Shown one piece after another: positions 23,136-32,653 of a stretch of DNA of 64,000 bases. The notes beneath the pieces are model-generated. The model ran no database searches, was not told the origin of the DNA, and saw only the letters and a program-made list of their open reading frames with translations. Source of the stretch: Kosakonia sp. SMBL-WEM22 (GTDB lineage Bacteria > Pseudomonadota > Gammaproteobacteria > Enterobacterales > Enterobacteriaceae). The translations under genes and the position numbers were made by a program. The DNA lies in contig NZ_CP051488.1 of assembly GCF_014490785.1 (NCBI RefSeq), positions 1,426,001-1,490,000 of the forward strand, read 5' to 3'. Each line of letters starts with the position of its first letter. Within the stretch, counting starts at the first letter, position 1.

Positions 23136-24512
23136 TTAGTGAACCGCTGCGCCAGGTACGAGGATTTCGGTGGCGACAATCACCACCACCAGGCCGACCA
23201 GAATCGGCACGGAGGTGCGTTTTACCACTTCAAACGGCGAAATGTTTGCCATCCCGGCAACGGCGACCACTACGCCAGAGACCGGCGAAATGGTGCGTCC
23301 GAGGTTGGAAGCCTGCAACATTGGAATCGATAAATAGGCCGGATTGATGCTCGCCTCACGCGCCAGTTTTGGGATCATCTCCACAAACGCGTAAAACGGC
23401 GCGTTACCGGAACCGGTGGTCATCGCCGCCAGCATGGTGAGGATCACCAGCACCAGCATCAAAATAATGCTCGCGGAACCGAACGAGGTGGCAATGGAGA
23501 TCAGGCTCTGAATAAAACCGATGGTGCTCAGCCCCTGGGCGAAGACGCCTGCGGCAACCAGCAACATCACCACACCGGCGAAGGCATCGGCCATGCCGCG
23601 CCAGGCCACTTCCAGCCCGCTGAAGACATTCTGCGTATTAAATCCGCGCAGAAACTCCAGCACCGCAGCAATCAGCATACAGATCACGAGGATGGTAATA
23701 ATGTGCAGCTCCGGGCCCCATTTGCCGTCAAAAATCAGCACGCCGATGATCGGCGTAAAGGGCAGGATGGCGTAAAACGCAGGCGCACGGGTGGTGATCT
23801 CTTTCACATCCAGCATTTCGCTAACAATATTCTCTTTCTTATCGAGGTAGCGCTGCCAGAAGAAGTGGGCGATGGCCATGGCGATAATCGCGGCGATAGA
23901 GATCGGCAGGGTGGTTTTAAAGGCGAAATCAACCAGCGGCATCTCTGCGGCTTTCGCGGCCAGCACCACATCGCCGGAGGTGGGCGAGAGAATAATCGCC
24001 GCCGGGGAGGCGCAAATCGCCGCCGCCGCGCCGCGGCTGATGCCGACGTTAACCATTACCGGGAAGAGGGTGGCCATCAGCAGCACGCCGAGGCCCGTTG
24101 CTGAAGAGACCGCCAGCGACATCAGGCAGGCGACAAAATAGGCGGCAATCATCAGGATATAGGGCGAGTTGATAAAGCGCAGCGGGCGCGAGGCCAGCTT
24201 AACCACCATATCGTTAGCACCGATGTGCGTCATGTAGGCTGCAAAACCGCACAGCATCATGATCATCATGCCGAGATCGCCGCCGCGGCTCATCAGCAGG
24301 ATTTTTATATATTCGACAATGTCGGTAGCGCGATAACCGGTGCTGGTGGCGCTGGCGGGTAATATTGCGTGGCCCATCAGCGCGCTGACGATCAATAACG
24401 CCAGCCCGCCGACAAACAGCACACCGGTGGCAGAGTAGCCTTTAATGATGTAGCGGGCGACGCCGCCAATTACCACGACGCCGATCAATAGCTCAATCAG
24501 GGTTGAAATCAT
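23136..24512 (-). CDS. dcuC: Anaerobic C4-dicarboxylate transporter DcuC
   Basis: Inner-membrane carrier that exports succinate during fermentation and can exchange fumarate and succinate. The 458-residue protein is collinear with E. coli DcuC (461), with about a dozen hydrophobic helices, the conserved SSATGLGVLLMATLFPVMVN and GNAPFYAFVEMIPKLA segments, and a basic loop (YLDKKE). The start at 24512 gives MISTLIELLIGVVVIG, matching the family; upstream codons are open but unlike DcuC. In E. coli expression needs FNR. Confidence 0.96.
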   Translation of the reverse strand: MISTLIELLIGVVVIGGVARYIIKGYSATGVLFVGGLALLIVSALMGHAILPASATSTGYRATDIVEYIKILLMSRGGDLGMMIMMLCGFAAYMTHIGANDMVVKLASRPLRFINSPYILMIAAYFVACLMSLAVSSATGLGVLLMATLFPVMVNVGISRGAAAAICASPAAIILSPTSGDVVLAAKAAEMPLVDFAFKTTLPISIAAIIAMAIAHFFWQRYLDKKENIVSEMLDVKEITTRAPAFYAILPFTPIIGVLIFDGKWGPELHIITILVICMLIAAVLEFLRGFNTQNVFSGLEVAWRGMADAFAGVVMLLVAAGVFAQGLSTIGFIQSLISIATSFGSASIILMLVLVILTMLAAMTTGSGNAPFYAFVEMIPKLAREASINPAYLSIPMLQASNLGRTISPVSGVVVAVAGMANISPFEVVKRTSVPILVGLVVVIVATEILVPGAAVH

Positions 24513-24855
24513 ATGGGGTCCCGGAGGTTGGACAAATAAAAGTAAAGTAAGCAAAAGGCTGCATCGCAATGTGCCGAATAACGGCAGCGTGATAGCTGAT
24601 TAAAATCAACAAAGCGCTGCATTGCGCGCAATATTACGTGAATTGTTATAAATCAGAAAAATAAATGCGGGCGAAACGATAATTCAGGCTAATGAATTTC
24701 GGCAGTTATGTTTTATTCGTGATAACGGTTGGTTAATTGTTTTGGCGTTTTTCGCTTCAGATTGATTTGACAGCAAATTTCACTAAAAAAGGCTTTAAAA
24801 ATAAAAACAGGGCTGCTTATACTCGCCGTTACCTTCACTCACCCATGGCGATGTT
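24513..24855. other. dcuC to metal-efflux intergenic region
   Basis: This AT-rich gap of 343 bases separates two divergent units. It should hold the anaerobic dcuC promoter and the promoter of the copper/silver cluster. I found only half matches to FNR (TTGAT) and no clear CusR or CueR palindrome, and no ORF. Confidence 0.45.
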
Positions 24856-25263
24856 ATGCACGCAGCCTGGCTCCACCGATTGCGCTTTATTAAGCGGCAT
24901 TTATTAATGCTGCTTATCGCATTGGGTTGGCTGCTGATCCAGAGCCAGCTGGCGATTGCCTCCCACGGCTGCGCGCTTCCTGCTCCGGGTGAGGCAATGG
25001 CGCAGCAGCATCTGCACCATCTGGCGATGGATGATAACGCGCCCAAAGCCCACGCGATGAAAGCGCCGCTCTGCGAGAAGCACTGCGTGCCCGATCAGGT
25101 GCAAAAAGAGAGCCATTACCCTTCGCTGGCGGCGCTGCCCGCCACGCTGACGCTGGCGATTGCCGAACCTGTTTGTTCTGCTATCACTTCGCGCAGCTGG
25201 GTATTAACCCCGCCTGCCGCTGGCCCTCCGGCAACCATCCGCTTCTGCCGTTTTCGTGAATAG
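24856..25263 (+). CDS. Small Cys/His/Met-rich exported protein of the copper cluster
   Basis: A 135-residue protein with an N-terminal hydrophobic helix (HLLMLLIALGWLLIQSQLAIA) and a Cys/His/Met-rich rest (HLHHLAMDD, HAMKAPLCEKHC), ending in the PPATIRFCRFRE type tail known from DUF2946/CopL-like proteins beside copper genes. It probably binds copper or silver in the periplasm or at the membrane. It is the first gene of the cus-like cluster, 54 bases before cusF. Function is inferred from composition and context; the family call is tentative. Confidence 0.55.
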   Translation: MHAAWLHRLRFIKRHLLMLLIALGWLLIQSQLAIASHGCALPAPGEAMAQQHLHHLAMDDNAPKAHAMKAPLCEKHCVPDQVQKESHYPSLAALPATLTLAIAEPVCSAITSRSWVLTPPAAGPPATIRFCRFRE

Positions 25264-25317
25264 AGACCTGTTAACACATTGATTTAAATCTTATTAATGT
25301 TTAACAGGAGTTTTATT

Positions 25318-25644
25318 ATGCGTAATTATTTTCTCTGCCTGCTCTCAGGCACCCTGCTTTTCCCGCACCTCAGCGCTTACGCGCAACCGCACGACATGGC
25401 GCACCACCACGCGATGCCGGCCCAGGTTTATCAAAGCCAGGGCACTGTTAAAAAAATGACCCCGCAGGCGATTACTATCGCCCACCAGGCTATTCCCGCG
25501 CTGCACTGGCCGCCGATGACCATGCAATTCACGGTTACGCCGGAGCATCCGCTGGCGCAGGTGAAGGTGGGCGATAACGTTCGCTTCAGCTTTAGTCAGA
25601 GCGAGCAGGGTTACACCCTCATCGCCATTACGCCGTTACCGTAA
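25318..25644 (+). CDS. cusF: Periplasmic copper/silver chaperone CusF
   Basis: Small metallochaperone that hands Cu(I)/Ag(I) to the CusB/CusA pump. The 108-residue product has a signal peptide (cut near SAYA), a His/Met-rich lead (HDMAHHHAM) and an OB-fold with the CusF metal site: His56, Trp64, Met67 and Met69 in HQAIPALHWPPMTMQF. AGGAG supports the ATG at 25318. It is followed 12 bases later by the outer-membrane channel gene. Confidence 0.88.
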   Translation: MRNYFLCLLSGTLLFPHLSAYAQPHDMAHHHAMPAQVYQSQGTVKKMTPQAITIAHQAIPALHWPPMTMQFTVTPEHPLAQVKVGDNVRFSFSQSEQGYTLIAITPLP

Positions 25645-25656
25645 GCGGGAGTCACC

Positions 25657-26910
25657 ATGAAACGATACTCGCTGAGCCTGCGGCTCGGCGGGGTTTGTCT
25701 TGCGCTCATCTGCTCCGCCGCGCAGGCGGAGTCACTGACGCTGACACAAACCCTTGCCGCCGCAGAGCGCTACTCTGCTGAGCTCTCTGCCAACCGTAAC
25801 GAAGCCCTGGCGCTGGATGCGATGGCCGATTCCGCCCGCCAGTTGCCCGACCCCAAACTCAAATTCGGCATTGAGAATGTGCCGGTGCAGGGCAGTAACG
25901 ACCGCCGTTTGACCCGCGAAGGGATGACCATGCAGCGCATTGGCGTGATGCAGCAGTATGTCAGCGCGGAAAAACGCGATCGCAAGGCCGACACCTTGCT
26001 GGCCGAAGCGCGCAGCGTCGAGGCCAAATCCCACGTCGTGCGCGCAGCGCTCCAGCGTGATACCGCCCAGGCGTGGCTTGAGCTGGCGCTTTCGCAGCAG
26101 GCGCTGCATAGCGCCCGGCAACTCGTGGCGGAAACAGAGCGTCAACAGAGTGCGCAACGCGCCAGCGTCGGCACAGGAAACGCTTTGCCGGACAGCGTAC
26201 TCGCCCTGCAAATTAGCCTTAGCGCGATGCGTGATAAAGTCACTCTTGCCGAGCGGGATGTACAGCTGGCACAAACCCGGCTGATGCAGTTGACCGGGCA
26301 GCCGGTTACCGCCGTCAGCGGCGCGCTTCCTCGCTATCAGCGTCTGCCCGCCGATGAGAAAACGCTGGAAGAGGCCATTCGCCAGCATCCCGACATCCTG
26401 TCTGCCGCAAGCGTTGCCAACCGCGCCAAAGCCCGCTCGGCAGAGTCGGCGATTGCCGCCCTGCCTGATGTCGAAGTAGAGGTGTGGTATGGGCGGCGTG
26501 CCGAGGGGTATGAAGATATGGCCGGGGTGATGTTTACCGTCGACCTGCCGCTGTTTCAGTCCCGCCGCCAGGATAAAGATCACGCCGCCGACGTCTCCCG
26601 CACTTTGCAGGCTAATGACCAACTGGCACTCGCCGAGCGTGAGCATCTCGCCGAACTTCACACCCTGATTGCCCAGTACAACGCCGCGCAAACCCTCTGG
26701 CAGCGCCAGCGGGATGAGGTGCTGCCGCTTTTGCGCAGCCGTGCTTCGCTGTTAGCGGCTCAGTACCGCGCCGGGCAGACCGATCTCCCGGCGCTGCTTG
26801 AGGCGCGCCGCAGCGTGCTCGACGGTGAACTGGCGATCAATCAGGCCGAAAAAACGATGGCGCAGCAGTGGGCAGCGATTCGTTGGCTTATCCCGCAGGA
26901 GGTGATGTGA
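25657..26910 (+). CDS. TolC-family outer-membrane channel of the Cus-like efflux system
   Basis: Outer-membrane efflux protein of 417 residues with a signal peptide (ending CSAAQA) and two repeats of long helices (about 25-215 and 225-410), as in CusC/SilC and CzcC. Unlike CusC it has no lipobox Cys, and it is shorter (CusC is about 457). It would form the exit duct for the CusBA pump. GGGAG precedes the ATG. Its TGA overlaps the cusB start (TGATG). Function as the partner channel follows from the operon. Confidence 0.85.
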   Translation: MKRYSLSLRLGGVCLALICSAAQAESLTLTQTLAAAERYSAELSANRNEALALDAMADSARQLPDPKLKFGIENVPVQGSNDRRLTREGMTMQRIGVMQQYVSAEKRDRKADTLLAEARSVEAKSHVVRAALQRDTAQAWLELALSQQALHSARQLVAETERQQSAQRASVGTGNALPDSVLALQISLSAMRDKVTLAERDVQLAQTRLMQLTGQPVTAVSGALPRYQRLPADEKTLEEAIRQHPDILSAASVANRAKARSAESAIAALPDVEVEVWYGRRAEGYEDMAGVMFTVDLPLFQSRRQDKDHAADVSRTLQANDQLALAEREHLAELHTLIAQYNAAQTLWQRQRDEVLPLLRSRASLLAAQYRAGQTDLPALLEARRSVLDGELAINQAEKTMAQQWAAIRWLIPQEVM

Positions 26911-28349
26911 TGAAAAGAACGCTGTTAGCCGTGGCGGTTGCTGCCTGCGTGGCGGCCAGCGCCGGTTACCTTACTGGTCGCCAGCAGAGCGTGCCCGCTG
27001 AAAACAGCCAGCCGCCACAGGCGCGCAAAGTGCTCTACTGGTACGACCCGATGGTGCCGGATCAGCGCTTCGATAAACCGGGCAAATCGCCCTTTATGGA
27101 TATGCCGCTGGTGGCGAAATATGCCGATGATGCGCCCGTTGACGGCGGTGTACGCGTCAGTGCTCAACAGCAGCAAAACCTCGGCATGACCACCGCCAGG
27201 GTGGAGAGACGAGCGCTCGCCAGCGCTTTCAGCGCGTTTGCCACCGTGGCTACTGATGAACGCGCGATGCAAATCGTACCTTCACCGGCGGCGGGCGTGG
27301 TGGAGAAACTCTTTGTCCGCGCGCCGCAGCAGTGGGTGAAAAAGGGCGAGGCGCTGGCGCAGCTCTGGATCCCGCAGTGGACCAGCGCGCAGCAGGAGTA
27401 TCTGGCGGTGCGCCAACTCGGCGACAGCGCACTGACGCGTGCTGCCCGTGAACGGCTGGCGCTGCAGTTTATGCCGCAAGAGGTGATTCGCGCGGTGGAG
27501 CGCAGCGCCAAAGCGCAGACCCGGCTGATCGTTCGCGCCGCGCGCGACGGCTATGTCACTAAACTCGATACCCGAGAAGGGGCGCAAGTCGTCGCCACGC
27601 AAACGCTGTTTGAACTGGCGAGCCTCGATCCGGTCTGGCTGGTGGTCGATTATCCGCAAAGCCAGGCGCAGGCGCTGACGGTTGGCAGCGAGGTGGAAGC
27701 GATCAGCGACAGCTGGCCGGGCGAGCGATTCCACGGTCGCGTCAGCGAACTGTTGCCGCAGCTCGCCAGCGCCACGCGCACGCTGCAAGCGCGCATCGTG
27801 CTGGAAAACCCGCAACAGAAGCTGAAACCCGGCATGTTTCTTACCGTCACCCAGCCGGAAGGAGCACAGCAGCCTGCGGTGCTGACGATCCCGGAAGAGG
27901 CGGTGATCGAAAGCGGGCGCGCCAGCCGCGTGCTGCTGGCAAGCGGCGAGGGGCATTTCCGCGCGGTAAATGTGACGGCCGGACGGCGGGCGCAGGGCTG
28001 GCGGGAGATCCTCTCCGGGTTGCAGGAGGGCGATGAGGTGGTTACTTCCGGCCAGTTCCTGATCGACTCCGAAGCGAGCCTGCGCAGTGCTTTGCCGCAG
28101 CAGCCATCTTCTGTCCCAAAAACGCCGGAATATCGAAGCATGGGCGTGGTGCAGGCGCTTGATAGCGGCACTATCACCCTCAGCCATCAACCGATCCCTG
28201 AGCTGAACTGGGGAGCGATGACGATGGACTTTACGCTTACAGATCCCGATCCGCAGGTGAAGGTGGGCGATAAGGTGATGTTCAGCTTCACGCTGAATGA
28301 TGAGGTGGGCGCGGTCATTACCCATCTTATGCCGGAGGCGACGAAATGA
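26910..28349 (+). CDS. cusB: CusB-type adaptor with C-terminal CusF domain
   Basis: Periplasmic membrane-fusion protein joining pump and channel. The 479-residue product has an N-terminal signal-anchor, a heavy-metal-binding segment (VLYWYDPMVPDQRFDKPGKS, with Met residues after it), barrel-sandwich and beta-barrel domains (LDPVWLVVDYPQSQ; LKPGMFLTV), and after a linker near residue 400 a complete CusF-like domain with the metal site HQPIPELNWGAMTMDF. The ATG at 26910 has AGGAGG at seven bases. It overlaps cusA by ATGA. The fusion is the notable point: E. coli CusB lacks it. Confidence 0.9.
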   Translation: MKRTLLAVAVAACVAASAGYLTGRQQSVPAENSQPPQARKVLYWYDPMVPDQRFDKPGKSPFMDMPLVAKYADDAPVDGGVRVSAQQQQNLGMTTARVERRALASAFSAFATVATDERAMQIVPSPAAGVVEKLFVRAPQQWVKKGEALAQLWIPQWTSAQQEYLAVRQLGDSALTRAARERLALQFMPQEVIRAVERSAKAQTRLIVRAARDGYVTKLDTREGAQVVATQTLFELASLDPVWLVVDYPQSQAQALTVGSEVEAISDSWPGERFHGRVSELLPQLASATRTLQARIVLENPQQKLKPGMFLTVTQPEGAQQPAVLTIPEEAVIESGRASRVLLASGEGHFRAVNVTAGRRAQGWREILSGLQEGDEVVTSGQFLIDSEASLRSALPQQPSSVPKTPEYRSMGVVQALDSGTITLSHQPIPELNWGAMTMDFTLTDPDPQVKVGDKVMFSFTLNDEVGAVITHLMPEATK

Positions 28350-31300
28350 TTGCTGCCGTGATTCGTGCGTCATTACGTAACCGCCTGCTGGTTCTGCTGG
28401 CGGCACTTCTCCTCACCGGTTGGGGCATCTGGTCGCTGCAACGGGCGCCGCTCGATGCCCTGCCCGATCTCTCGGATGTGCAGGTGGTTATTCGCGCCAG
28501 CTATGCGGGCAAGGCACCGCAGCTGATTGAGGATCAGGTGACCTATCCGCTGACCACTGCCATGCTCTCGGTGCCAGGGGCGAATACCGTGCGTGGCTAC
28601 TCGATGTTTGGTGATGCCTATGTCTATGTGCTGTTTGACGATGACACCGATCTCTACTGGGCGCGCTCGCGGGTGCTGGAGAGCCTGAGTCAGATTCAGG
28701 CATCGCTGCCCGCCGGGGTGGAGGTGGGCCTTGGGCCGGATGCTACCGGCGTCGGCTGGATCTATGAGTATGCGCTGGTGGATCGCAGCGGTCAGCATAA
28801 CCTCGCCGATCTGCGCGCCCTGCAGGACTGGACGCTGAAATTTGAGCTGAAAACTATGCCCAATGTTGCCGAGGTTGCCAGCGTTGGCGGGATGGTGCGC
28901 CAGTACCAGATTGTGCCGGACCCGCAAAAAATGCGCGCGCTCAATATCACCCATCAGCAGTTAGTAAGCGCGGTGCAGGCGGCAAATCAGGAGAGCGGCG
29001 GCGCGCTGCTGGAGATGGGCGAAGCGGAGTTTATGCTGCGCACCAGCGGCTATTTGCGCCAGCCGGAGGATTTTCGCCAGACGGTGATCGCCAGCCGCGA
29101 CGGCGTGCCGGTGATGCTTTCCGATATCGCGACCGTGCGCCTCGGGCCGGAGCTGCGCCGGGGCGTGGCGGAGTATAACGGCGAAGGCGAAGTGGCGGGC
29201 GGCGTGATTGTTATGCGCTATGGCAAGAATGCGCTGGAGACTATTCATGCGGTCAAAGCGAAGCTTGCTGAGATAGAAAAAACGCTGCCCGCGGGCGTGG
29301 AGATTGTCCCGGTTTACGACCGCTCGACGCTGATTGAGAGTGCCGTCGGCACGCTGACCCACAAGCTGATTGAAGAGTTTATTGTTGTCGCGCTGGTCTG
29401 CACGCTGTTCCTGTTCCACTTTCGCTCGGCGCTGGTGGCGATTGTCTCGCTGCCGCTGGGCATTCTCGGCGCGTTTATCGTCATGCACTACCAGGGGATC
29501 AACGCCAATATCATGTCGCTTGGCGGAATCGCGATTGCCATCGGCGCGATGGTCGATGCAGCGATTGTGATGATTGAGAATATGCACAAAGTGATGGAGC
29601 AGTGGCGGCACGATAACCCAGGATGCCTGCCAGCGCGGGGTGATTACTGGCGCTTCTCCGAGCAGGCGGCGGTGGAAGTCGGCCCGGCGCTCTTTTGCAG
29701 CCTGCTTATCATCACCCTGTCGTTTATTCCGGTTTTCTCGCTGGAGGCGCAGGAGGGGCGCATGTTCTCGCCGCTGGCATTCACCAAAAGCTGGGCGATG
29801 GCCGTCGCCGCAGGGCTTGGCATTACGCTGGTGCCGGTGCTGATGGCGCTCTTTATTCGTGGCAAGATCCCTGATGAAAAGGCCAACCCGATTAATCGCG
29901 TGCTGATCCGCCTGTATGAACCGCTGCTGGATAGGGTACTGGCGTGGCCGAAAGCGACGCTCGCCATCGCGCTGCTGCTGTTGCTGGCGACCGCCTGGCC
30001 GCTCAGCCGCCTTGGCAGTGAGTTTATGCCGCCGCTGGATGAGGGCGATCTGCTCTATATGCCCTCGACGCTGCCGGGCATTTCCGCCCGTGAAGCGGGG
30101 CGCTTGCTGCAACAAACGGACCGTCTGATCAAAAGCGTGCCCGAGGTGGAGAGCGTATTTGGTAAGGCGGGCAGGGCGGAGAGCGCGACCGACCCTGCAC
30201 CGTTGACCATGCTGGAGACCACCATCCGCTTTAAGCCGCGCACGCAGTGGCGGCCCGGTATGACGCCGGAAAAACTGATCGACGAACTGGATAAAACCGT
30301 CAGCGTGCCGGGCATCGCTAATGTCTGGGTGCCGCCAATCCGTAACCGCCTCGACATGCTGGCGACCGGCATTAAGAGCCCGGTGGGAATTAAGGTGAAC
30401 GGCAATAATATTGCCGATATCGAGCGCGTGGCGCAGCAGATTGAGCAGGTGGTAAAAAGTGTGCCGGGCGTCACCTCCGCGCTGGCGGAGCGTCTGGCGG
30501 GCGGCCGCTATGTTGATATCAACATCAATCGCCAGCAGGCCGCGCGCTATGGCGTCCCGGTGCAGGAGTTGCAGTCTCTGGTCTCAACCTTGGTCGGCGG
30601 CGAGAAGATTGGCGAGGTGTTACAGGGGCGCGAGCGATTCCCCATCAATGTGCGTTATCCTCGGGATCTTCGGGCGAATGTCGACGATCTGCGCGCATTA
30701 CCAGTGATCACCGCCAGCGGCAGCCAGATTGCGCTCGGCGACCTGGCAGAGGTGGTGATAACCGAGGGGCCGCCGATGCTGAAGAGCGAAAATGCGCGCT
30801 TGTCGAACTGGATCTATGTCGATCTGCGCGGGCGCGATTTGAAATCAGCGGTAGAGGAGATGCAGCAGCGTGTTGCGCAGCAGGTGAAGCTGCCGCAGGG
30901 CGTCACGCTCAGCTGGTCCGGGCAGTTTGAGTATCTCGAACGCGCGACGGCGAAGTTGAAAATTGTTCTGCCAGTGACGCTGATGATTATCTTTGTTCTG
31001 CTGTTTATTACCTTCAAACGGGTGAGCGATGTCTTATTAATTATGGGAACATTGCCCTTCGCATTAATAGGCGGCGTCTGGTTGCTCTGGCTGCTGGGAT
31101 ATAACTTGTCGGTGGCTGGCGCGGTGGGTTTTATAGCGCTGGCCGGCGTGGCGGCGGAGTTTGGGGTTATTATGGTGCTCTACCTCAATCACGCGCTTGA
31201 GAAATATCGCATCACTGAATCCGCTATGCCGAATAAGCAACTGCGTCTCGCAATACATGAGGGGGCGGTATTACGCGTGCGCCCGAAAGTAATGACGGTG

Positions 31301-31465
31301 GCAACCATTATGGCCGGGCTGCTGCCGATCATGTGGGGCGGCGGTAGCGGCGCAGAGGTGATGAGCCGTATCGCGGCACCGATGATTGGTGGGATGGTTA
31401 CCGCACCGCTGCTCTCAATGCTGGTGATTCCTGCGCTCTATTATCTGCTGCATCGAAAGCGCTGA
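28346..31465 (+). CDS. cusA: Copper/silver RND efflux pump CusA
   Basis: Inner-membrane heavy-metal efflux RND protein that drives Cu(I)/Ag(I) out of the cell with protons. The 1039-residue product (E. coli CusA 1047) has twelve helices, two large periplasmic loops, the proton-relay Asp in GAMVDAAIVMIEN, and Met residues in FMPPLDEGDLLYM, TMLETTIRF and DMLATGIKSP at places of the known methionine relay. It closes the operon of overlapping genes. No cusRS pair lies nearby, so control is from elsewhere. Confidence 0.93.
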   Translation: MIAAVIRASLRNRLLVLLAALLLTGWGIWSLQRAPLDALPDLSDVQVVIRASYAGKAPQLIEDQVTYPLTTAMLSVPGANTVRGYSMFGDAYVYVLFDDDTDLYWARSRVLESLSQIQASLPAGVEVGLGPDATGVGWIYEYALVDRSGQHNLADLRALQDWTLKFELKTMPNVAEVASVGGMVRQYQIVPDPQKMRALNITHQQLVSAVQAANQESGGALLEMGEAEFMLRTSGYLRQPEDFRQTVIASRDGVPVMLSDIATVRLGPELRRGVAEYNGEGEVAGGVIVMRYGKNALETIHAVKAKLAEIEKTLPAGVEIVPVYDRSTLIESAVGTLTHKLIEEFIVVALVCTLFLFHFRSALVAIVSLPLGILGAFIVMHYQGINANIMSLGGIAIAIGAMVDAAIVMIENMHKVMEQWRHDNPGCLPARGDYWRFSEQAAVEVGPALFCSLLIITLSFIPVFSLEAQEGRMFSPLAFTKSWAMAVAAGLGITLVPVLMALFIRGKIPDEKANPINRVLIRLYEPLLDRVLAWPKATLAIALLLLLATAWPLSRLGSEFMPPLDEGDLLYMPSTLPGISAREAGRLLQQTDRLIKSVPEVESVFGKAGRAESATDPAPLTMLETTIRFKPRTQWRPGMTPEKLIDELDKTVSVPGIANVWVPPIRNRLDMLATGIKSPVGIKVNGNNIADIERVAQQIEQVVKSVPGVTSALAERLAGGRYVDININRQQAARYGVPVQELQSLVSTLVGGEKIGEVLQGRERFPINVRYPRDLRANVDDLRALPVITASGSQIALGDLAEVVITEGPPMLKSENARLSNWIYVDLRGRDLKSAVEEMQQRVAQQVKLPQGVTLSWSGQFEYLERATAKLKIVLPVTLMIIFVLLFITFKRVSDVLLIMGTLPFALIGGVWLLWLLGYNLSVAGAVGFIALAGVAAEFGVIMVLYLNHALEKYRITESAMPNKQLRLAIHEGAVLRVRPKVMTVATIMAGLLPIMWGGGSGAEVMSRIAAPMIGGMVTAPLLSMLVIPALYYLLHRKR

Positions 31466-31474
31466 CCTTAATAT

Positions 31475-31494
31475 GCGCCCCGGCAACGGGGCGC
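31475..31494 (+). terminator. Terminator of the cus-like operon
   Basis: 7-bp stem GCGCCCC/GGGGCGC with a 6-base loop, followed by a weak T-rich tract (TTGATACTTTATT), eight bases after cusA ends. Confidence 0.7.
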
Positions 31495-31635
31495 TTGATA
31501 CTTTATTAAGTTTTGTAACTAGACATAAAATGGGACTCTTCCTGGCAGGTTTAAGAACAACACTAATTTCGTTAAGGAACGATTAAGGTAAGGTGTCGGA
31601 AAATAGAAGTTGATTTGTAATATGGAAAACCTGTT

Positions 31636-32199
31636 GTGGCTGTTTATAAAAAATTTAAATATTTCGCTGTCTTTTTGTGTTGCCAGCTTTCACTGATTTC
31701 AACACTTCACGCAGCAGACAAACCCTGGTACACCGTTTTCGCTGACAACGTTAAGCAAACGTGGCAGCAGCCAGATAACTACGATCTCTATGTGCCTGCC
31801 ATTACCTGGCATGCGCGTTTTGCCTATGACAAGGATAAAACCGATCGCTATAACGAGCGTCCGTGGGGCGCAGGCTTTGGTCAGGATCGCTGGGATGAGA
31901 AAGGAAACTGGCACGGGCTTTACCTGATGGCGTTTAAAGACTCCTTTAACAAATGGGAGCCGATTGGCGGCTACGGCTGGGAAAAGACCTGGCGCCCGCT
32001 GGCGGATGAGAACTTCCATCTTGGTCTCGGTTACACCGCCGGCGTTACCGCGCGCGATAACTGGAAGTACATCCCGATCCCGGTGCTGCTGCCGTTGGCC
32101 TCAATCGGCTATGGACCGGCGACGTTTCAGATGACCTACATCCCCGGCACTTATAACAACGGTAACGTTTACTTCGCCTGGATGCGCTTTCAGTTTTGA
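31636..32199 (+). CDS. pagP: Lipid A palmitoyltransferase PagP
   Basis: Outer-membrane beta-barrel enzyme that moves a palmitate from phospholipid to lipid A. The 187-residue product (E. coli 186) has a signal peptide ending in LHA and the active residues His in ITWHARF and Asp-Ser in AFKDSFNKW; the barrel ends in FQF. It begins with GTG at 31636; no in-frame ATG lies near, and GGA stands 10-12 bases upstream. A direct repeat (GTTAAG, 5 bases, ATTAAG) about 50-65 bases upstream might be a degenerate PhoP box. Confidence 0.95.
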   Translation: MAVYKKFKYFAVFLCCQLSLISTLHAADKPWYTVFADNVKQTWQQPDNYDLYVPAITWHARFAYDKDKTDRYNERPWGAGFGQDRWDEKGNWHGLYLMAFKDSFNKWEPIGGYGWEKTWRPLADENFHLGLGYTAGVTARDNWKYIPIPVLLPLASIGYGPATFQMTYIPGTYNNGNVYFAWMRFQF

Positions 32200-32387
32200 T
32201 CGGTTTGTCGCGTGCTAGCGAACAAAGAGTAAACAACGCTAAAAACGCGGAATAAAGCGTCATTGGAAAAAAAGTTCGCGACATTTATCACTTTTTCGCG
32301 AATAACGACTGGACAAAACTCGCGACAATTGTTGTACTGATACCCGACACAGCATTTGTGTCGTTTTTTCATGTAAAGGTAATTTTG

Positions 32388-32597
32388 ATGTCTAAGATTA
32401 AAGGTAACGTTAAGTGGTTTAATGAATCCAAAGGATTCGGTTTCATTACTCCGGAAGATGGCAGCAAAGACGTGTTCGTACACTTCTCTGCAATCCAGAG
32501 CAATGGTTTCAAAACTCTGGCTGAAGGTCAGCGCGTTGAGTTTGAAATCACTAACGGTGCCAAAGGCCCATCTGCTGCTAACGTAATGCCTGTTTAA
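32388..32597 (+). CDS. cspE: Cold-shock-like protein CspE
   Basis: RNA/ssDNA-binding cold-shock domain of 69 residues, nearly identical to E. coli CspE. RNP1 (KGFGFI) and RNP2 (VFVHF) are intact. CspE melts RNA hairpins and acts as transcription antiterminator. The ATG at 32388 gives MSKIKGNVKWFN; the frame is open further upstream but unlike the family. A strong terminator follows. Confidence 0.97.
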   Translation: MSKIKGNVKWFNESKGFGFITPEDGSKDVFVHFSAIQSNGFKTLAEGQRVEFEITNGAKGPSAANVMPV

Positions 32598-32620
32598 TCA
32601 GCGCGTACAGCAAGAATTCC

Positions 32621-32646
32621 AAAACCCGCCGCAAGGCGGGTTTTTT
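32621..32646 (+). terminator. Terminator of cspE
   Basis: AAAACCCGCC-GCAA-GGCGGGTTTTTT: 6-bp GC stem, tetraloop and T-run. Confidence 0.95.
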
Positions 32647-32653
32647 ATTGCCT

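Noticed and set aside
28961..30115. 384-codon open frame antisense to cusA
   Set aside because: Same reason: antisense to a clear RND pump, with low-complexity Arg/Gln/His content.
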